A DNA stretch of 64,000 nt from JBNFVY01 sp049943335 (lineage in GTDB: Bacteria > Pseudomonadota > Alphaproteobacteria > Rhodobacterales > Rhodobacteraceae). Positions 1-9,262 of the stretch are shown in pieces (the first letter of the stretch is position 1; each line of letters begins with the position of its first letter). The notes beneath the pieces were generated by a model. The model saw only the letters and a program-made list of their open reading frames with translations. It was not told the origin of the DNA and searched no databases. The stretch lies in contig NZ_JBNFVY010000007.1 in the NCBI RefSeq assembly GCF_049943335.1, forward strand, positions 1-64,000. The letters are read 5' to 3'. The translations under genes were made by a program, and so were the position numbers.

Positions 1-25
1 GGTCGGGGGCGCGGGCAGGGTCAGT

Positions 26-1081
26 TTACTGCAAGAGCCATTCGTTGAACTTCTCGCCCAGGCTTTCGCCGTAGTCGGCCCAGAAAATGCCGTCGGCTTT
101 CAGCCCTTCGTCAAGGTGTGCGGTGGGCAGATCGCCCTTCACATCTTCAGGAACCAGCGCCATTGCCGATTTACGGGTGGGGCCGTATGCCACTTCGTAC
201 ATGCCCGACAAGGGCTTGGTCTGGGTGGCGTAGGCCACGAATTCCATCGCCTTGTCCTTGTTCGCGGTGCCTTTCATGACGGACCAGACGTCCAGGTCAT
301 ACACGTGGCTGTCCCAGACCATGGTGAACGGCGCGCCGTCTTCCTTGATTGCGGCATAAAAGCGCCCGTTGGCCGACTGCACGTATTGCGCGCCGCCATC
401 GTTCAGAAGGACGGGGGCCTGCGACCAGCTGTCGTACCAGACGATATCATCCTTGATGGTGTCCAGCTTGGCAAAGGCGCGGGCCTGACCTTCTTCGGTG
501 GCCAATACGTCATAGACGTCTTCCTTGGCCATACCGTCGGCGATGAGCGCCCATTCCATGTTCACCTGCGGGCGTTTGCGCAATCCGCGCTTGCCGGGGA
601 ACGCTTCGGCGTCAAAGAATTCGGCGATGGTCGAGGGGGCGTTTTCAGTCGTTTCGTTGTTATAGGCAAAGAGGACTGTCCAGACGATGTTGCCCACGCC
701 GCATTCATTGGCCAGAGCGTCGGGGATGAAATCCTCGGTTGCGGGGGTGCCGTCGTCACCGGGTGGCAGCATCGACGTATCGATGACTTCCAGATACCCT
801 TCCGAGCAGGCGCGTTCCAAGTCGATCACTTCGATGTCGACCGCATCCCACTGGATGTTTCCGGCTTCGACCTGCGCTTTCATTTCGGCCACGCCCCCGC
901 CGTAGTCTTCGAACAGCACCGTGGTGTCGGTCTCGGCCATATAGGGGTCGATCATGTGTTTCTTTTGGGCAGCGCCGTAGGCACCGCCGAACGACGTTAC
1001 GGTCAGGTTCTGGGCTTGCGCCAGACCAGCCGTCATGGCCAGCGCAGCGGCACCGGCCAACAGTTTGAAAGTTCTTTTCAT
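26..1081 (-). CDS. Polyamine-type ABC transporter substrate-binding protein
   Basis: Periplasmic solute-binding protein of the PotD/PotF-like family (351 aa), which would capture a polyamine or similar cation and deliver it to an inner-membrane ABC importer. The N-terminus is a clear Sec signal peptide: Lys-Arg, a hydrophobic alanine-rich stretch, then A-Q-A. The mature part opens with LTVTSFGGAYGAAQ, typical of this family. The start is set at the Met followed by KRTF because a strong ribosome site (AAGGAGG) lies just upstream; a longer reading from 1138 has no such site. It follows the ATPase gene (1142-2233) with a 60-nt gap on the same strand, so they form one operon. Permease genes are expected beyond the left edge. 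The ligand is inferred, not shown. Confidence 0.85.
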   Translation of the reverse strand: MKRTFKLLAGAAALAMTAGLAQAQNLTVTSFGGAYGAAQKKHMIDPYMAETDTTVLFEDYGGGVAEMKAQVEAGNIQWDAVDIEVIDLERACSEGYLEVIDTSMLPPGDDGTPATEDFIPDALANECGVGNIVWTVLFAYNNETTENAPSTIAEFFDAEAFPGKRGLRKRPQVNMEWALIADGMAKEDVYDVLATEEGQARAFAKLDTIKDDIVWYDSWSQAPVLLNDGGAQYVQSANGRFYAAIKEDGAPFTMVWDSHVYDLDVWSVMKGTANKDKAMEFVAYATQTKPLSGMYEVAYGPTRKSAMALVPEDVKGDLPTAHLDEGLKADGIFWADYGESLGEKFNEWLLQ

Positions 1082-1141
1082 AAGTACCTCCTTGTCATGC
1101 CGGGAAAACGGGGCCCCGGCTGCCCCTGTCATGCGCATCCC

Positions 1142-2233
1142 TCAGGCGGGGAAGGCAATGCAATCCGTAGTCAGCCAATTCAACTTTGCGTTCTGGCCTT
1201 GGGTAAAGGTCGGGGCCGACAGGTCGTTCAGGACCTTGACGACGATTTCGGTCTGGTCGGCCAGCCGGAAATAATAGCGGATAAAATCGCCGACGTAGAT
1301 GCGGGTCACGTAGGTGACAGCGATGTCATTGTCGGAGGCGTGGGCGGTGGGGTGGATGAACAGCTTTTCGGGGCGGATCGATACCTTTGCCGCGCTGCCC
1401 TGCACCACACCGTCGCCTGCTTCTGCTGTGATCTGGCCGCCCGGGGTCGTGATGCGTGCGATCGCGCCGTCGATAGTGTCCACTGTGCCGGAGATAAAAT
1501 TGTTTTCACCGATGAACTCGGCCACAAAGGCATTCGCCGGCTTTTCATATAGTTGCGCGGGGGGCGCCAGTTGCTGAACGACCCCATCGTTGAACACTGC
1601 AATACGCGACGACATCGACAGGGCTTCGGCCTGGTCGTGTGTGACATAGACGATTGTAAAGCCCAACTGTTCATGCAGGCGCGTGATCTCGTACTGCATC
1701 TGCTCGCGCAGCTTTTTGTCCAGCGCGCCCAGCGGTTCGTCCATCAAGATCAGCGACGGATCGAAGATCATCGCACGGGCCAGCGCGACGCGCTGTTTCT
1801 GGCCGCCCGAAAGTTGGCCGGGGTAGCGCGCGCCAAATGCACCAAGTTCGACCAGATCAAGGTATTCCGTGACGCGCGCCGTCCGATCCGCCTTTGGCAT
1901 GCCGCGGACGGACAGGGGATAGGCCAGATTTTCGGCCACGGTCATGTGCGGGAACAGTGCGTAGTTCTGAAAGACCATGCCGATGTTGCGTTTGTAAGGT
2001 GCGGTCTTGTTGATCGACTTGCCCTTGATGCGAATGTCACCCGAGGTCACGCTTTCAAACCCCGCCAGCATCATGAGCACAGTCGTTTTACCCGACCCCG
2101 AGGGACCGAGCAGCGTGATGAATTCGCCCTCGGCCACGTCCATATCAAAGCCCTTCACGACCAGCGATTTCTGGTCATAGCTTTTCTTGACGTTGTCGAA
2201 TTCCAGAAAGGCGTCCGCGCCAGGTGTCGCCAT
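1142..2233 (-). CDS. Polyamine-type ABC transporter ATP-binding protein (PotA-like)
   Basis: Cytoplasmic ATPase subunit of an ABC importer, 363 aa. Visible motifs in order are Walker A GPSGSGKTT (about residue 44), signature LSGGQKQR (about 142), Walker B ILMDEPLGALD, and the switch His in YVTHDQAEA. The last 120 residues form a TOBE-type regulatory domain, as in PotA, FbpC and similar importers. It is the first gene of the operon, with the substrate-binding protein directly downstream. The neighbour's family points to polyamine uptake, although TOBE ATPases also serve iron and sulfate systems. Confidence 0.88.
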   Translation of the reverse strand: MATPGADAFLEFDNVKKSYDQKSLVVKGFDMDVAEGEFITLLGPSGSGKTTVLMMLAGFESVTSGDIRIKGKSINKTAPYKRNIGMVFQNYALFPHMTVAENLAYPLSVRGMPKADRTARVTEYLDLVELGAFGARYPGQLSGGQKQRVALARAMIFDPSLILMDEPLGALDKKLREQMQYEITRLHEQLGFTIVYVTHDQAEALSMSSRIAVFNDGVVQQLAPPAQLYEKPANAFVAEFIGENNFISGTVDTIDGAIARITTPGGQITAEAGDGVVQGSAAKVSIRPEKLFIHPTAHASDNDIAVTYVTRIYVGDFIRYYFRLADQTEIVVKVLNDLSAPTFTQGQNAKLNWLTTDCIAFPA

Positions 2234-2779
2234 ATGTGTTCGCCGTGCCCCCGCTGTGGTTTTCCGAAGGTCTTGGCGCTCTGCTCAAAAACCCACCGGT
2301 CGGTCAAAGGTTAAGCGCGAGTCTTCGCGGCATGCAAGGCGCCCTGGGACATAAACCTGCCCCGGACCTGGAAAACCTTTGCAGGTCTGCCTCTATTCTG
2401 GGCGTTTGCCGCCCCCCGTGCAGGCCTTTGATCGCCTCGGATTTACCCAGGCCGTGTTCGTCCGCCCGTGTGCTTTCGATCCGACGTTGTAAAACCCCGT
2501 TTGTCAGCTCTTTTACGGTCGCCACACGCAGCGCTCCGGTGGTTTCCGTCAAAGGACTATTGCTTGAACGTCATGATGACCGGTCGGCGCATGTGCCCGC
2601 CCATTTCATTGTCTGACTACTATCCTGCATTTTGCCACAGGGTCGGGCGCCGAGCGCGCGGTGAGTGGCCGGAAGAATGTGGATGCTTTTCGCTTTCGGT
2701 TTAAGAATTTGCACACTGTTGCCAAATTCCGGCGCAGCAGTTTTGATGGCAACTGGACGGGTCGAAAAGGACAAGCGCG
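2234..2779. other. Intergenic region without a recognised gene
   Basis: This 546-nt stretch separates the leftward ABC operon from the rightward FAH-family gene, so it must hold both promoters. Open frames on both strands here have compositions unlike the flanking genes and resemble no family I know. No terminator, riboswitch or repeat stood out. Confidence 0.5.
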
Positions 2780-3475
2780 ATGGAATTTGTTTTTGAACCA
2801 CCGCCACCCGCCAGCGTTGCAGTGCGCGATCAGCAGGCGCGTTTTCCGGTCCGCCGCATCTATTGCGTTGGCAGCAATTACGCGGATCATGCCCGCGAAA
2901 TGGGGCGGGACCCCCAACGCGAACCGCCGTTCTTCTTTTCCAAACCCGCCGACGCTGTGATCGATGATGGGGCGGAAATACCTTATCCTGCGGCGACGAA
3001 GAATTTCCATTTTGAAGGCGAATTGGTGGTTGCCATTGGCTTGGCAGGCCACCGGATTCGGCAAGATCAGGCCTTGGATCATGTATGGGGTTATGCCGCA
3101 GGGAATGATCTGACCCGCCGTGATCTGCAACAATTGGCAAAAGATACCGCCCGCCCGTGGGATATGTCCAAAGGGTTTGATCAGTCGGCCGCAATTGGCC
3201 CGATCGCGCCGGTTTCGGAAATTGGACATGTCACCGGTGGCGCGATCCGCACACAGGTCAACGCGATCCCGCGACAGCAGAGCGATCTGGACCAAATGAT
3301 TTGGCCCGTACCGGACATCATCGTGTTCTTGTCGAATCTTGTGTCATTGGCGCCGGGCGATCTGATCATGACCGGAACGCCCGATGGTGTTGGGCCGCTG
3401 GAGCCGGGGGATGTTGTCAGCGTTGCAATTGACGGTATAGGGTCAGTGACTACCAAAATCGCTCCGATGCGTTGA
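2780..3475 (+). CDS. Fumarylacetoacetate hydrolase family protein
   Basis: Compact member (231 aa) of the FAH superfamily, metal-dependent enzymes that cleave the carbon-carbon bond of acylpyruvates such as fumarylpyruvate or decarboxylate oxaloacetate-like acids. The N-terminal RIYCVGSNYADHA block, the EGE metal ligands in FHFEGELVVAIG (about residue 75), the later D of VWGYAAGNDLTRRD and the TGTPDGVG turn near the C-terminus are all typical. The length matches single-domain fumarylpyruvate or acylpyruvate hydrolases rather than the eukaryotic FAH enzyme. The following MFS gene starts 66 nt downstream on the same strand. The substrate cannot be read from the sequence. Confidence 0.85.
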   Translation: MEFVFEPPPPASVAVRDQQARFPVRRIYCVGSNYADHAREMGRDPQREPPFFFSKPADAVIDDGAEIPYPAATKNFHFEGELVVAIGLAGHRIRQDQALDHVWGYAAGNDLTRRDLQQLAKDTARPWDMSKGFDQSAAIGPIAPVSEIGHVTGGAIRTQVNAIPRQQSDLDQMIWPVPDIIVFLSNLVSLAPGDLIMTGTPDGVGPLEPGDVVSVAIDGIGSVTTKIAPMR

Positions 3476-3541
3476 CCGTGACGGCCAACTGGGCGACATG
3501 GCTAGCAGGTCCGCCGCCCCGGCCAAAAGGTTGCCACGCAT

Positions 3542-4762
3542 ATGACCACCACCCCAGATCAAAACGCAGCACCAAGTGCCCGGGCCTTCGCGTATCCGGG
3601 TTTCCGGCTGTTTTACGTTGGATCTGTTGCAGGTACGAACGCGGGTTGGATCTTGCGAATTCTGTTGTCATGGCTGGCTTGGGATTTGACGCGTTCGCCC
3701 AGTTTCGTGGGGCTCGTCGCCAGCGCCAGCCTGCTGCCGGTCGCATTTCTGGGGCCGATCTTTGGCGCCGTAACCGACCGGATGTCGATCAAGACAGCGT
3801 TCATGCGTGTTACCGCGGCGCTCTTGGTTGTGCCGGTCGCCATGTTGGTGCTGCTGGCCACGGGTGCGATGACCCCGACGGCGCTCCTGATTTTGGCAAC
3901 GGTCTTTGGGTGCGGCATGGCGGCCTATCACCCGGCGCGCCAATCAATTGGGCCTCGGTTGGTGGACGCGCCAGCGATTGGCGCAGTCGTGGCTTTGTCG
4001 GCGGTCAATTTCAATCTGGGGCGGCTGTTGGCCCCTGCGATCGGGGGCATCTTGATTGCCGAAGTCGGGACGGTTCCAGTTGCGGTAATCGCTGTTGCCA
4101 TGCTGGTGCCCAACGCGGTGATTGCGCCGTTCTTGCACCCGCGGTCCGGATCGGCGCGCCGCGAAGATTCTAGCCTGCGCGCAGATTTGGTCGAAGGTTT
4201 TACTGTGGTTTGGCAGCGTTGGCCGATCCGGCGCAGCCTGATGATCGCCGTGGCTTCGCTGGGTTTGATCCGTGGCGTTTCCGAAATCCTGCCGCTTGTC
4301 GCGGACGGACTGTTCGAACGCGGCGCTCAGGGTTTGGGTCTGCTCACCTCGACGGTCGGGGGCGGGGCATTGGTCGCGTCGCTTTTCCAGGTTGCGGCGG
4401 GCGCGGCGCTTGTGCGGCAGCGGTCGCTGCGCTTTGTGATCATCCTGATCGGTTTTGCCGGGACGCTGGGGCTGGTTTATTTACCGACATTCGAGATGGC
4501 GATGGCCGCCGCCGCCCTTATCGGGTTTTCGTCCACCTATGTGGGGGTGTCGCTACAGATCGGATTACAAGCACGCCTTGAAGATGATCTTCGCGGCCGT
4601 GTGATGTCGATCTGGATGCTGTCAAATACCGCCTCGACCGCGGCGCTTGCTTTCGTGATCAGTTGGTTGACCGAGGTGATTGGCATGCAAGTAGCGGTGC
4701 TTTTGTTTGTTCTGATCTGCACCGCCGCTGTCACCGCAATCTTTTTGACACGGACCGAATAG
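3542..4762 (+). CDS. MFS transporter, EntS-like (MFS_3) group
   Basis: Integral inner-membrane protein of 406 aa with about 12 hydrophobic helices. The N-terminal half contains the MFS loop FGAVTDRMSIKTAF between helices 2 and 3. The N-terminus (FAYPGFRLFYVG) and overall layout resemble the EntS/MFS_3 exporters that carry siderophores or drugs. It lies 66 nt after the FAH-family gene and is probably co-transcribed with it, but no link in function is evident. Proton antiport is inferred from the family; the substrate is unknown. Confidence 0.8.
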   Translation: MTTTPDQNAAPSARAFAYPGFRLFYVGSVAGTNAGWILRILLSWLAWDLTRSPSFVGLVASASLLPVAFLGPIFGAVTDRMSIKTAFMRVTAALLVVPVAMLVLLATGAMTPTALLILATVFGCGMAAYHPARQSIGPRLVDAPAIGAVVALSAVNFNLGRLLAPAIGGILIAEVGTVPVAVIAVAMLVPNAVIAPFLHPRSGSARREDSSLRADLVEGFTVVWQRWPIRRSLMIAVASLGLIRGVSEILPLVADGLFERGAQGLGLLTSTVGGGALVASLFQVAAGAALVRQRSLRFVIILIGFAGTLGLVYLPTFEMAMAAAALIGFSSTYVGVSLQIGLQARLEDDLRGRVMSIWMLSNTASTAALAFVISWLTEVIGMQVAVLLFVLICTAAVTAIFLTRTE

Positions 4763-4949
4763 ACCCGCGCTGATACAAGCGCAACCGGTCCAGGGTGGGC
4801 GCCGGTTTCCTTGATTCATTTGGCGCCGATCATGGGGCCGGATACCAGGGTGCAGGCGGCATCGTTCGCTAAACAGCCGCGAATGAAAATCACCATGCCC
4901 CGCCCGCGAACACAAGATCGGACTTGGTCGCGCAGGTTTTCGACTTTGC

Positions 4950-4961
4950 GGGGGGGGGGGG
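4950..4961. repeat. Homopolymer run of 12 G
   Basis: Twelve consecutive G bases lie directly against the candidate distal attachment repeat at 4961. No reading frame crosses it, so a phase-variable coding switch is unlikely. It could be a replication or sequencing slippage site. Confidence 0.85.
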
Positions 4962-4974
4962 CTGGAGAGAATTG
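4961..4974. repeat. Candidate distal attachment repeat of the tRNA-Thr island
   Basis: GCTGGAGAGAATTG is identical and in the same orientation to 7597-7610, the 3' acceptor/T-arm portion of tRNA-Thr. The integrase fragment begins about 140 nt inside. A 14-base exact match this close is unlikely by chance. However, the tRNA-like match does not extend outward to the CCA end, so the outer side has decayed or the repeat has another origin. Confidence 0.5.
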
Positions 4975-5111
4975 TACCTCTATATCTTGGGGCGCCACAG
5001 TATATCGGGAAGCGCCCTTTCTGCATATTCTAATGATATTGATTAATCTTCGGTGTTTCGCTGTATCCCGCGGCATACTATATGTTGAGGGTGGACTTTA
5101 AGGTGGACCGA

Positions 5112-5330
5112 ATGACACGAGCATTGAACAAGCTATCAACCCAGACCGTGAAAGCGGCGGACGCAGGCAAGTACTCAGACGGCGGTGGGCTCTGGTTTGC
5201 CAAGTCAAAGGATGGCAACGCAAAGTGGTTCTTGCGGGTGGTTGTGCATGGGCGCCGGCGCGAGATGGGTTTGGGTGCCTATCCTGCCGTATCTCTGAGA
5301 GATGCGCGGGTAGCTCTGAAGGTCGGGTGA
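5112..5330 (+). pseudogene. Tyrosine integrase, N-terminal fragment
   Basis: 72 codons match the N-terminal arm-binding domain (DUF4102 type) of P4-family integrases: a start resembling NKLSTQTVKAA, then YSDGGGLWF, a repeated-aromatic strand and the conserved MGLGAYPAVSLRDAR box. The reading stops right after this box, so the core-binding and catalytic domains (normally about 320 more residues with R-H-R-Y) are missing and no continuation was found downstream. The Met at 5112 fits the family start. The fragment points rightward from the candidate attachment repeat at 4961, consistent with the end of an integrated element. Confidence 0.8.
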
Positions 5331-5625
5331 CAGCACTTCTGGCTGACGGTAGACCCAAGCGTAGTTTTCTATCTCGCCTTCTTCGTCAGTAACTTACCAG
5401 CTCACGTCGGCATATCTTCATCATGCCAGGTCGGCTAAGACAAAGCGCCAGTTCCTGCATGTCGGTAACCTGAGCAGATCCCGCTGGGTCGATACACCTT
5501 CGCGGCAAGGTTTCTGAAACAACGGTAATAAATGGCCATATTTTCAATGATATAGGGCCAGTTAGCTCGCTTTCGATCCTCGGTTGCGGGCACGCTTTGA
5601 TAAACCAATATCGTTTACCGAACTT

Positions 5626-6582
5626 TTATGCCGAAATCCGCTTGAGTTGCTTGGCCAAAGCCTCGTTTATTCTTGGGGTCGTCGGTACAAAGTCAATGAT
5701 ATCCGGCAGATCAAGCTGATCGGGTATCAAGCCGAGACTATCACAAAGTGCGTGATACTCATCGATAGCAGGTGTAAAATAGGATTTGTCGACCGTAATA
5801 CGTCGAGAAAACGTTGATTGAAGTGTCAATGCGTGATGCGCGAAATCCTCGCTTGCATTGAATTTTATTTCACTGCGTGCATTGCTGACAAGCACTAGGG
5901 CTTTGGCGGGTATTTCGTAGAGAGCTCCGTCGTACTCCACAAACGAGCCACTTTTACCGCCATATATGTAATATGGAAGCCAGCCACCAGGGTTTGAAAC
6001 TTTTTGATTCTGGAAGGGCTGAAGCTCAATGCTCAGAAAATTTCCAATTACTCCAGAGGCATCGCTCTTAAATAGGTCTTTTTGGTGCATACCGAGAATT
6101 TTATCATAACCGACGGTACGGAGGCGCTTGATTTCTTCGGATCGCTTTTTAACGTATTTCTGTAGTATCTTCGGATCCCAAATTGAAAACGTATCAAACT
6201 CTTTGAGTCTGCGCATTCTTCCGATATTTGACTTCAAATCGTGATAGTAATGTGAGATAAGCGCTTCTACCGGGTTCCGAACTGCTACGATAAACCAGAC
6301 GTCTCGACCCTCAAGACATGCGGAAATGTTGTTTGCGATCGGGCGCCCGGATTCTAAGTAAACCGGCGAGCAATCCAGATAGAATTTATTTTCGGACGCC
6401 TTGGGAAACAATTTCAGGTATCGCGCAAGAGAACCGGTGTTCTGCGATGCGAAGAAATTCAGTTCCTTTCGGACAGGCACGTTAAAATATGCCGTGTCCC
6501 TGGAAAGGTTGTCATACAGAAAAGTTGTGCCTGCCTTCGCCAAGCCAGGAACGATCAGGTGTTTAGCTCTGGTTGACTGCAT
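5626..6582 (-). CDS. Sulfotransferase-like protein
   Basis: A 318-aa protein with both phosphosulfate (PAPS) binding signatures of the sulfotransferase fold: a P-loop-like GLAKAGTTFLYDNL near residue 13 and VRNPVEALISHYYHD near residue 100. Such enzymes move a sulfate group from PAPS to a sugar, lipid or small-molecule hydroxyl. There is no signal peptide, so it would act in the cytoplasm. Base composition is clearly more AT-rich than the flanking housekeeping genes, which suggests acquisition by transfer. It stands alone inside the decayed tRNA-Thr island. The acceptor is unknown, and it could be the last intact gene of a lost exopolysaccharide cluster. Confidence 0.75.
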   Translation of the reverse strand: MQSTRAKHLIVPGLAKAGTTFLYDNLSRDTAYFNVPVRKELNFFASQNTGSLARYLKLFPKASENKFYLDCSPVYLESGRPIANNISACLEGRDVWFIVAVRNPVEALISHYYHDLKSNIGRMRRLKEFDTFSIWDPKILQKYVKKRSEEIKRLRTVGYDKILGMHQKDLFKSDASGVIGNFLSIELQPFQNQKVSNPGGWLPYYIYGGKSGSFVEYDGALYEIPAKALVLVSNARSEIKFNASEDFAHHALTLQSTFSRRITVDKSYFTPAIDEYHALCDSLGLIPDQLDLPDIIDFVPTTPRINEALAKQLKRISA

Positions 6583-6665
6583 GCTTGATCCTTGTCTTTC
6601 TTTCCAGCGCCTTGGCCGTAGTCTGTTCCGCTGACGCCCGGAGTGAGTGCGTTGAACCGGGACTA

Positions 6666-6959
6666 TTATTTTCGCGAATAGATATCTTTGTAGCGGATGA
6701 TGTCATCTTCTTCGAGATAGCTGCCGGTCTGCACTTCTATCAACACCATAGGCACATTGCCAAGGTTTTCCATGCGGTGAACGGCTTCCAAGGGAATATA
6801 GATCGACTGGTTCTCGCTCAAGAGTTTGACCTCATCATCCACCGTCACCCTGGCGGTGTCGGCCACGACGATCCAATGTTCGGACCGGTGTTGATGGCTT
6901 TGCAGACTGAGCGCGGCGGAAACCCCAACGCAGTCGCTTGCGTCACCCCTATCGGCCAA
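6666..6959 (-). pseudogene. manC fragment (mannose-6-phosphate isomerase cupin end)
   Basis: From about residue 17 the frame closely matches the C-terminal cupin domain of bifunctional mannose-1-phosphate guanylyltransferase/mannose-6-phosphate isomerase (ManC/AlgA). It shows SLQSHQHRSEHWIVV with metal-ligand histidines, then ENQSIYIPLEAVHRMEN and the closing GSYLEEDDIIRYKD. The full enzyme has about 470 residues; the nucleotidyltransferase part is absent and the sequence upstream carries stops. The first residues of the open frame do not match the family. It is therefore read as a truncated relic, although a stand-alone cupin product cannot be excluded. Confidence 0.7.
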
Positions 6960-7185
6960 GCCGTTCCAGAAGTTGGTTCACAAGGTCTGTCTTCAAGGCA
7001 ATCGGATCCCTTTACGATAGAATCCAAGCCTATCTTACGAAACGGGGTTGTAAAATAAACGATCTCCCAAGATAGAGGGCCGAAGTTTCGGTCGTCCTGA
7101 ATACGGGACTAAGGTGGGTACGTCTGGTTAACGTCAAAGAGCAGACTTGCATTTGTCGCGGAGTAGTGAATGTTCACGGTATGTC

Positions 7186-7241
7186 CCGGCACACGTCATC
7201 CAAGAAGCGAATGCCGGCACACGTCACCCAAGAAGCGAATG
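7186..7241. repeat. 28-bp tandem duplication
   Basis: Two adjacent 28-bp copies (7186-7213 and 7214-7241) begin CCGGCACACGTCA and differ at one base. They lie in the non-coding part of the tRNA-Thr island. There are only two copies and no spacer, so this is a local duplication and not a CRISPR array. Confidence 0.85.
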
Positions 7242-7589
7242 ATTGATGATGCCTTCCCTGTGCGGGTGAAGGTCAAAATCCCTCCAGGGGCCTGGGCAAT
7301 CTGATAGGTGTCATCCATGATTGGCTCAATGAAGACCTTGGCCGATCCCGCGTTTCCAACTTGCTCGTCCGCAGCATCCACTGCCAAGCTACTGCCTACT
7401 ATTCTCGAAACCTCGAAGACGCACAGAGATTTCTGGACGCTTTCCCAGGCCTAGAACTTGCCGACGCAGTCGTGTTCTCAGGTATTGCGACAGCATCGAG
7501 ACGAACACCTTAGGGTGAATCAAAGGGTGGTCTGGCGGGTGAGTTAGATAGCCAAGCTATTGTTATGTTTTATATATCTTTGATTGAGT

Positions 7590-7663
<74 letters not shown>

Positions 7664-7839
7664 ATCGGTGGCGGGTGATTAGACGCAAACGTGCTGTGGT
7701 GCAAGGCCATTGATGAGGATTTTTCAGGGCAATTCTGCGCGGCCGGTTGATCGGCCTGCTGACGGTCGGTTCATTGGGCGCATGCAGAAGATCATCGTTG
7801 AAACTGGACGCTTCATCACCCCTGCGCTAAAGGGATTGC

Positions 7840-7980
7840 ATGCAGGACAAATCGGAAAAATCGCGCACGCCGAAAGCCCCGAAGTCCCGAGAGGACCGGT
7901 TGAAGGCGGCGCTCAAGGCCAACATGGCCAAACGCAAGGCACAGACCCGCGCGCGTTCGACTGATACAAAAGACCAATAA
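7840..7980 (+). CDS. Small basic conserved hypothetical protein
   Basis: A 46-residue, strongly basic and hydrophilic protein (MQDKSEKSRTP... RLKAALKANMAKRKAQTRAR ...). I recall similar short Lys/Arg/Ala-rich proteins immediately upstream of murA in Rhodobacterales genomes. It ends 16 nt before the murA start and probably shares its transcript. There is no signal peptide or membrane segment; the likely state is a charged helix that could bind nucleic acid or ribosomes. Function unknown. The internal RLKAALKANMAKR block is the part I expect to be conserved. Confidence 0.6.
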   Translation: MQDKSEKSRTPKAPKSREDRLKAALKANMAKRKAQTRARSTDTKDQ

Positions 7981-7996
7981 TCGAGAGGCAGAGTAA

Positions 7997-9262
7997 ATGG
8001 ATTCGATCGTGGTCACGGGCAATGGCCCGCTTCAGGGCGACATTCCCATTGCGGGGGCCAAGAACGCCTGTCTGGCTCTGATGCCGGCAACGTTGCTGTC
8101 CGAAGAACCGTTGACCCTGACCAACGCACCGCGCCTGTCCGACATCAAGACGATGAACACGCTTTTGGCGTCGCTCGGGGCTGAGATGGCCGTTTTGCAA
8201 GATGGTCTTGTCATTACCACCGCCAGCCACGGCGAAATCAACCCGGTTGCCGACTATGACATCGTGCGCAAGATGCGCGCCTCAAACCTTGTTCTTGGGC
8301 CGCTTCTGGCGCGTTTGGGCCATGCTGTGGTGTCATTGCCGGGGGGCTGCGCCATTGGCGCGCGGCCAATGGACATCCATATCGAGGCGCTCGAAGCGCT
8401 CGGGGCTGAGATCGAATTGAAAGACGGTTACCTGCATGCCAAGGCCCCGGGCGGGCTGAAAGGGGCGGTTCACAAGATGCGTTTCGCGTCGGTTGGGGCG
8501 ACCGAGAACATGCTGATGGCGGCATCTCTGGCCAAAGGGACCACGGTGATCGAAAACGCCGCCCGCGAACCCGAAATCGTCGATCTGGCCCAATGTTTGC
8601 GCAAGATGGGCGCGCAGATCGACGGGGAAGGCACCAGCCGGATTGAAATTCAGGGCGTCGACAGGCTGCATGGGGCAACGCACCCGGTGGTGACGGACCG
8701 GATCGAACTGGGAACCTATATGCTGGCTCCGGCGATCTGCGGGGGCGAGGTCGAGTGCCTTGGGGGCCGACTGGAACTGGTTGAGAGCTTTGTCGAAAAA
8801 TTGGACGCAGCCGGGGTGTCGGTTGAGCAAACTGACCGGGGACTGAAAGTGTCGCGCCGGAACGGGCGGATTCGCGCCGTCGATGTGGTCACCGAACCCT
8901 TTCCCGGCTTTCCGACCGACCTGCAGGCGCAGATGATGGCCCTGCTTTGCACAGCCGAAGGAACGTCGGTTCTTGAAGAAAAGATTTTCGAGAACAGATT
9001 TATGCATGCGCCCGAACTGACCCGGATGGGCGCCAATATCGAAGTACATGGTGGGCATGCCACCGTCCATGGGGTGGAACGATTGAAGGGTGCGCCGGTC
9101 ATGGCCACGGACTTGCGCGCGTCGGTGTCGCTTATCCTTGCCGGGCTGGCAGCCGAAGGCGAAACTGTTGTCAATCGGGTCTACCATCTGGATCGCGGCT
9201 ATGAGCATGTGGAAGCCAAGCTGCAAGCAGTTGGCGCGAAAATTGAACGGATCAAGGAATGA
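7997..9262 (+). CDS. murA: UDP-N-acetylglucosamine 1-carboxyvinyltransferase
   Basis: First committed enzyme of peptidoglycan synthesis, moving enolpyruvate from PEP to UDP-GlcNAc in the cytoplasm. The 421-aa length is normal. The catalytic cysteine lies in PGGCAIGARPMD (the fosfomycin target in other species), and GPLQGDIPIAGAKNACL near the start and RVYHLDRGYEHVEAKL at the end are family hallmarks. The next gene (DUF2948) overlaps its stop by 4 nt, so they are translationally coupled. Confidence 0.97.
   Translation: MDSIVVTGNGPLQGDIPIAGAKNACLALMPATLLSEEPLTLTNAPRLSDIKTMNTLLASLGAEMAVLQDGLVITTASHGEINPVADYDIVRKMRASNLVLGPLLARLGHAVVSLPGGCAIGARPMDIHIEALEALGAEIELKDGYLHAKAPGGLKGAVHKMRFASVGATENMLMAASLAKGTTVIENAAREPEIVDLAQCLRKMGAQIDGEGTSRIEIQGVDRLHGATHPVVTDRIELGTYMLAPAICGGEVECLGGRLELVESFVEKLDAAGVSVEQTDRGLKVSRRNGRIRAVDVVTEPFPGFPTDLQAQMMALLCTAEGTSVLEEKIFENRFMHAPELTRMGANIEVHGGHATVHGVERLKGAPVMATDLRASVSLILAGLAAEGETVVNRVYHLDRGYEHVEAKLQAVGAKIERIKE

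Noticed and set aside
116..1552. Long open frame (478 codons) on the plus strand
   Set aside because: It lies antisense to two well-supported ABC transporter genes and shows no family resemblance; a GC-rich shadow frame.
2571..3295. Two overlapping minus-strand frames across the FAH-family gene
   Set aside because: The plus-strand FAH-family protein has its metal ligands and closing motif; the opposite frames have none.
7196..7387. 63-codon minus-strand frame in the tRNA-Thr island
   Set aside because: No family resemblance, no ribosome site, and its 3' end lies inside the 28-bp tandem repeat; treated as decayed DNA.
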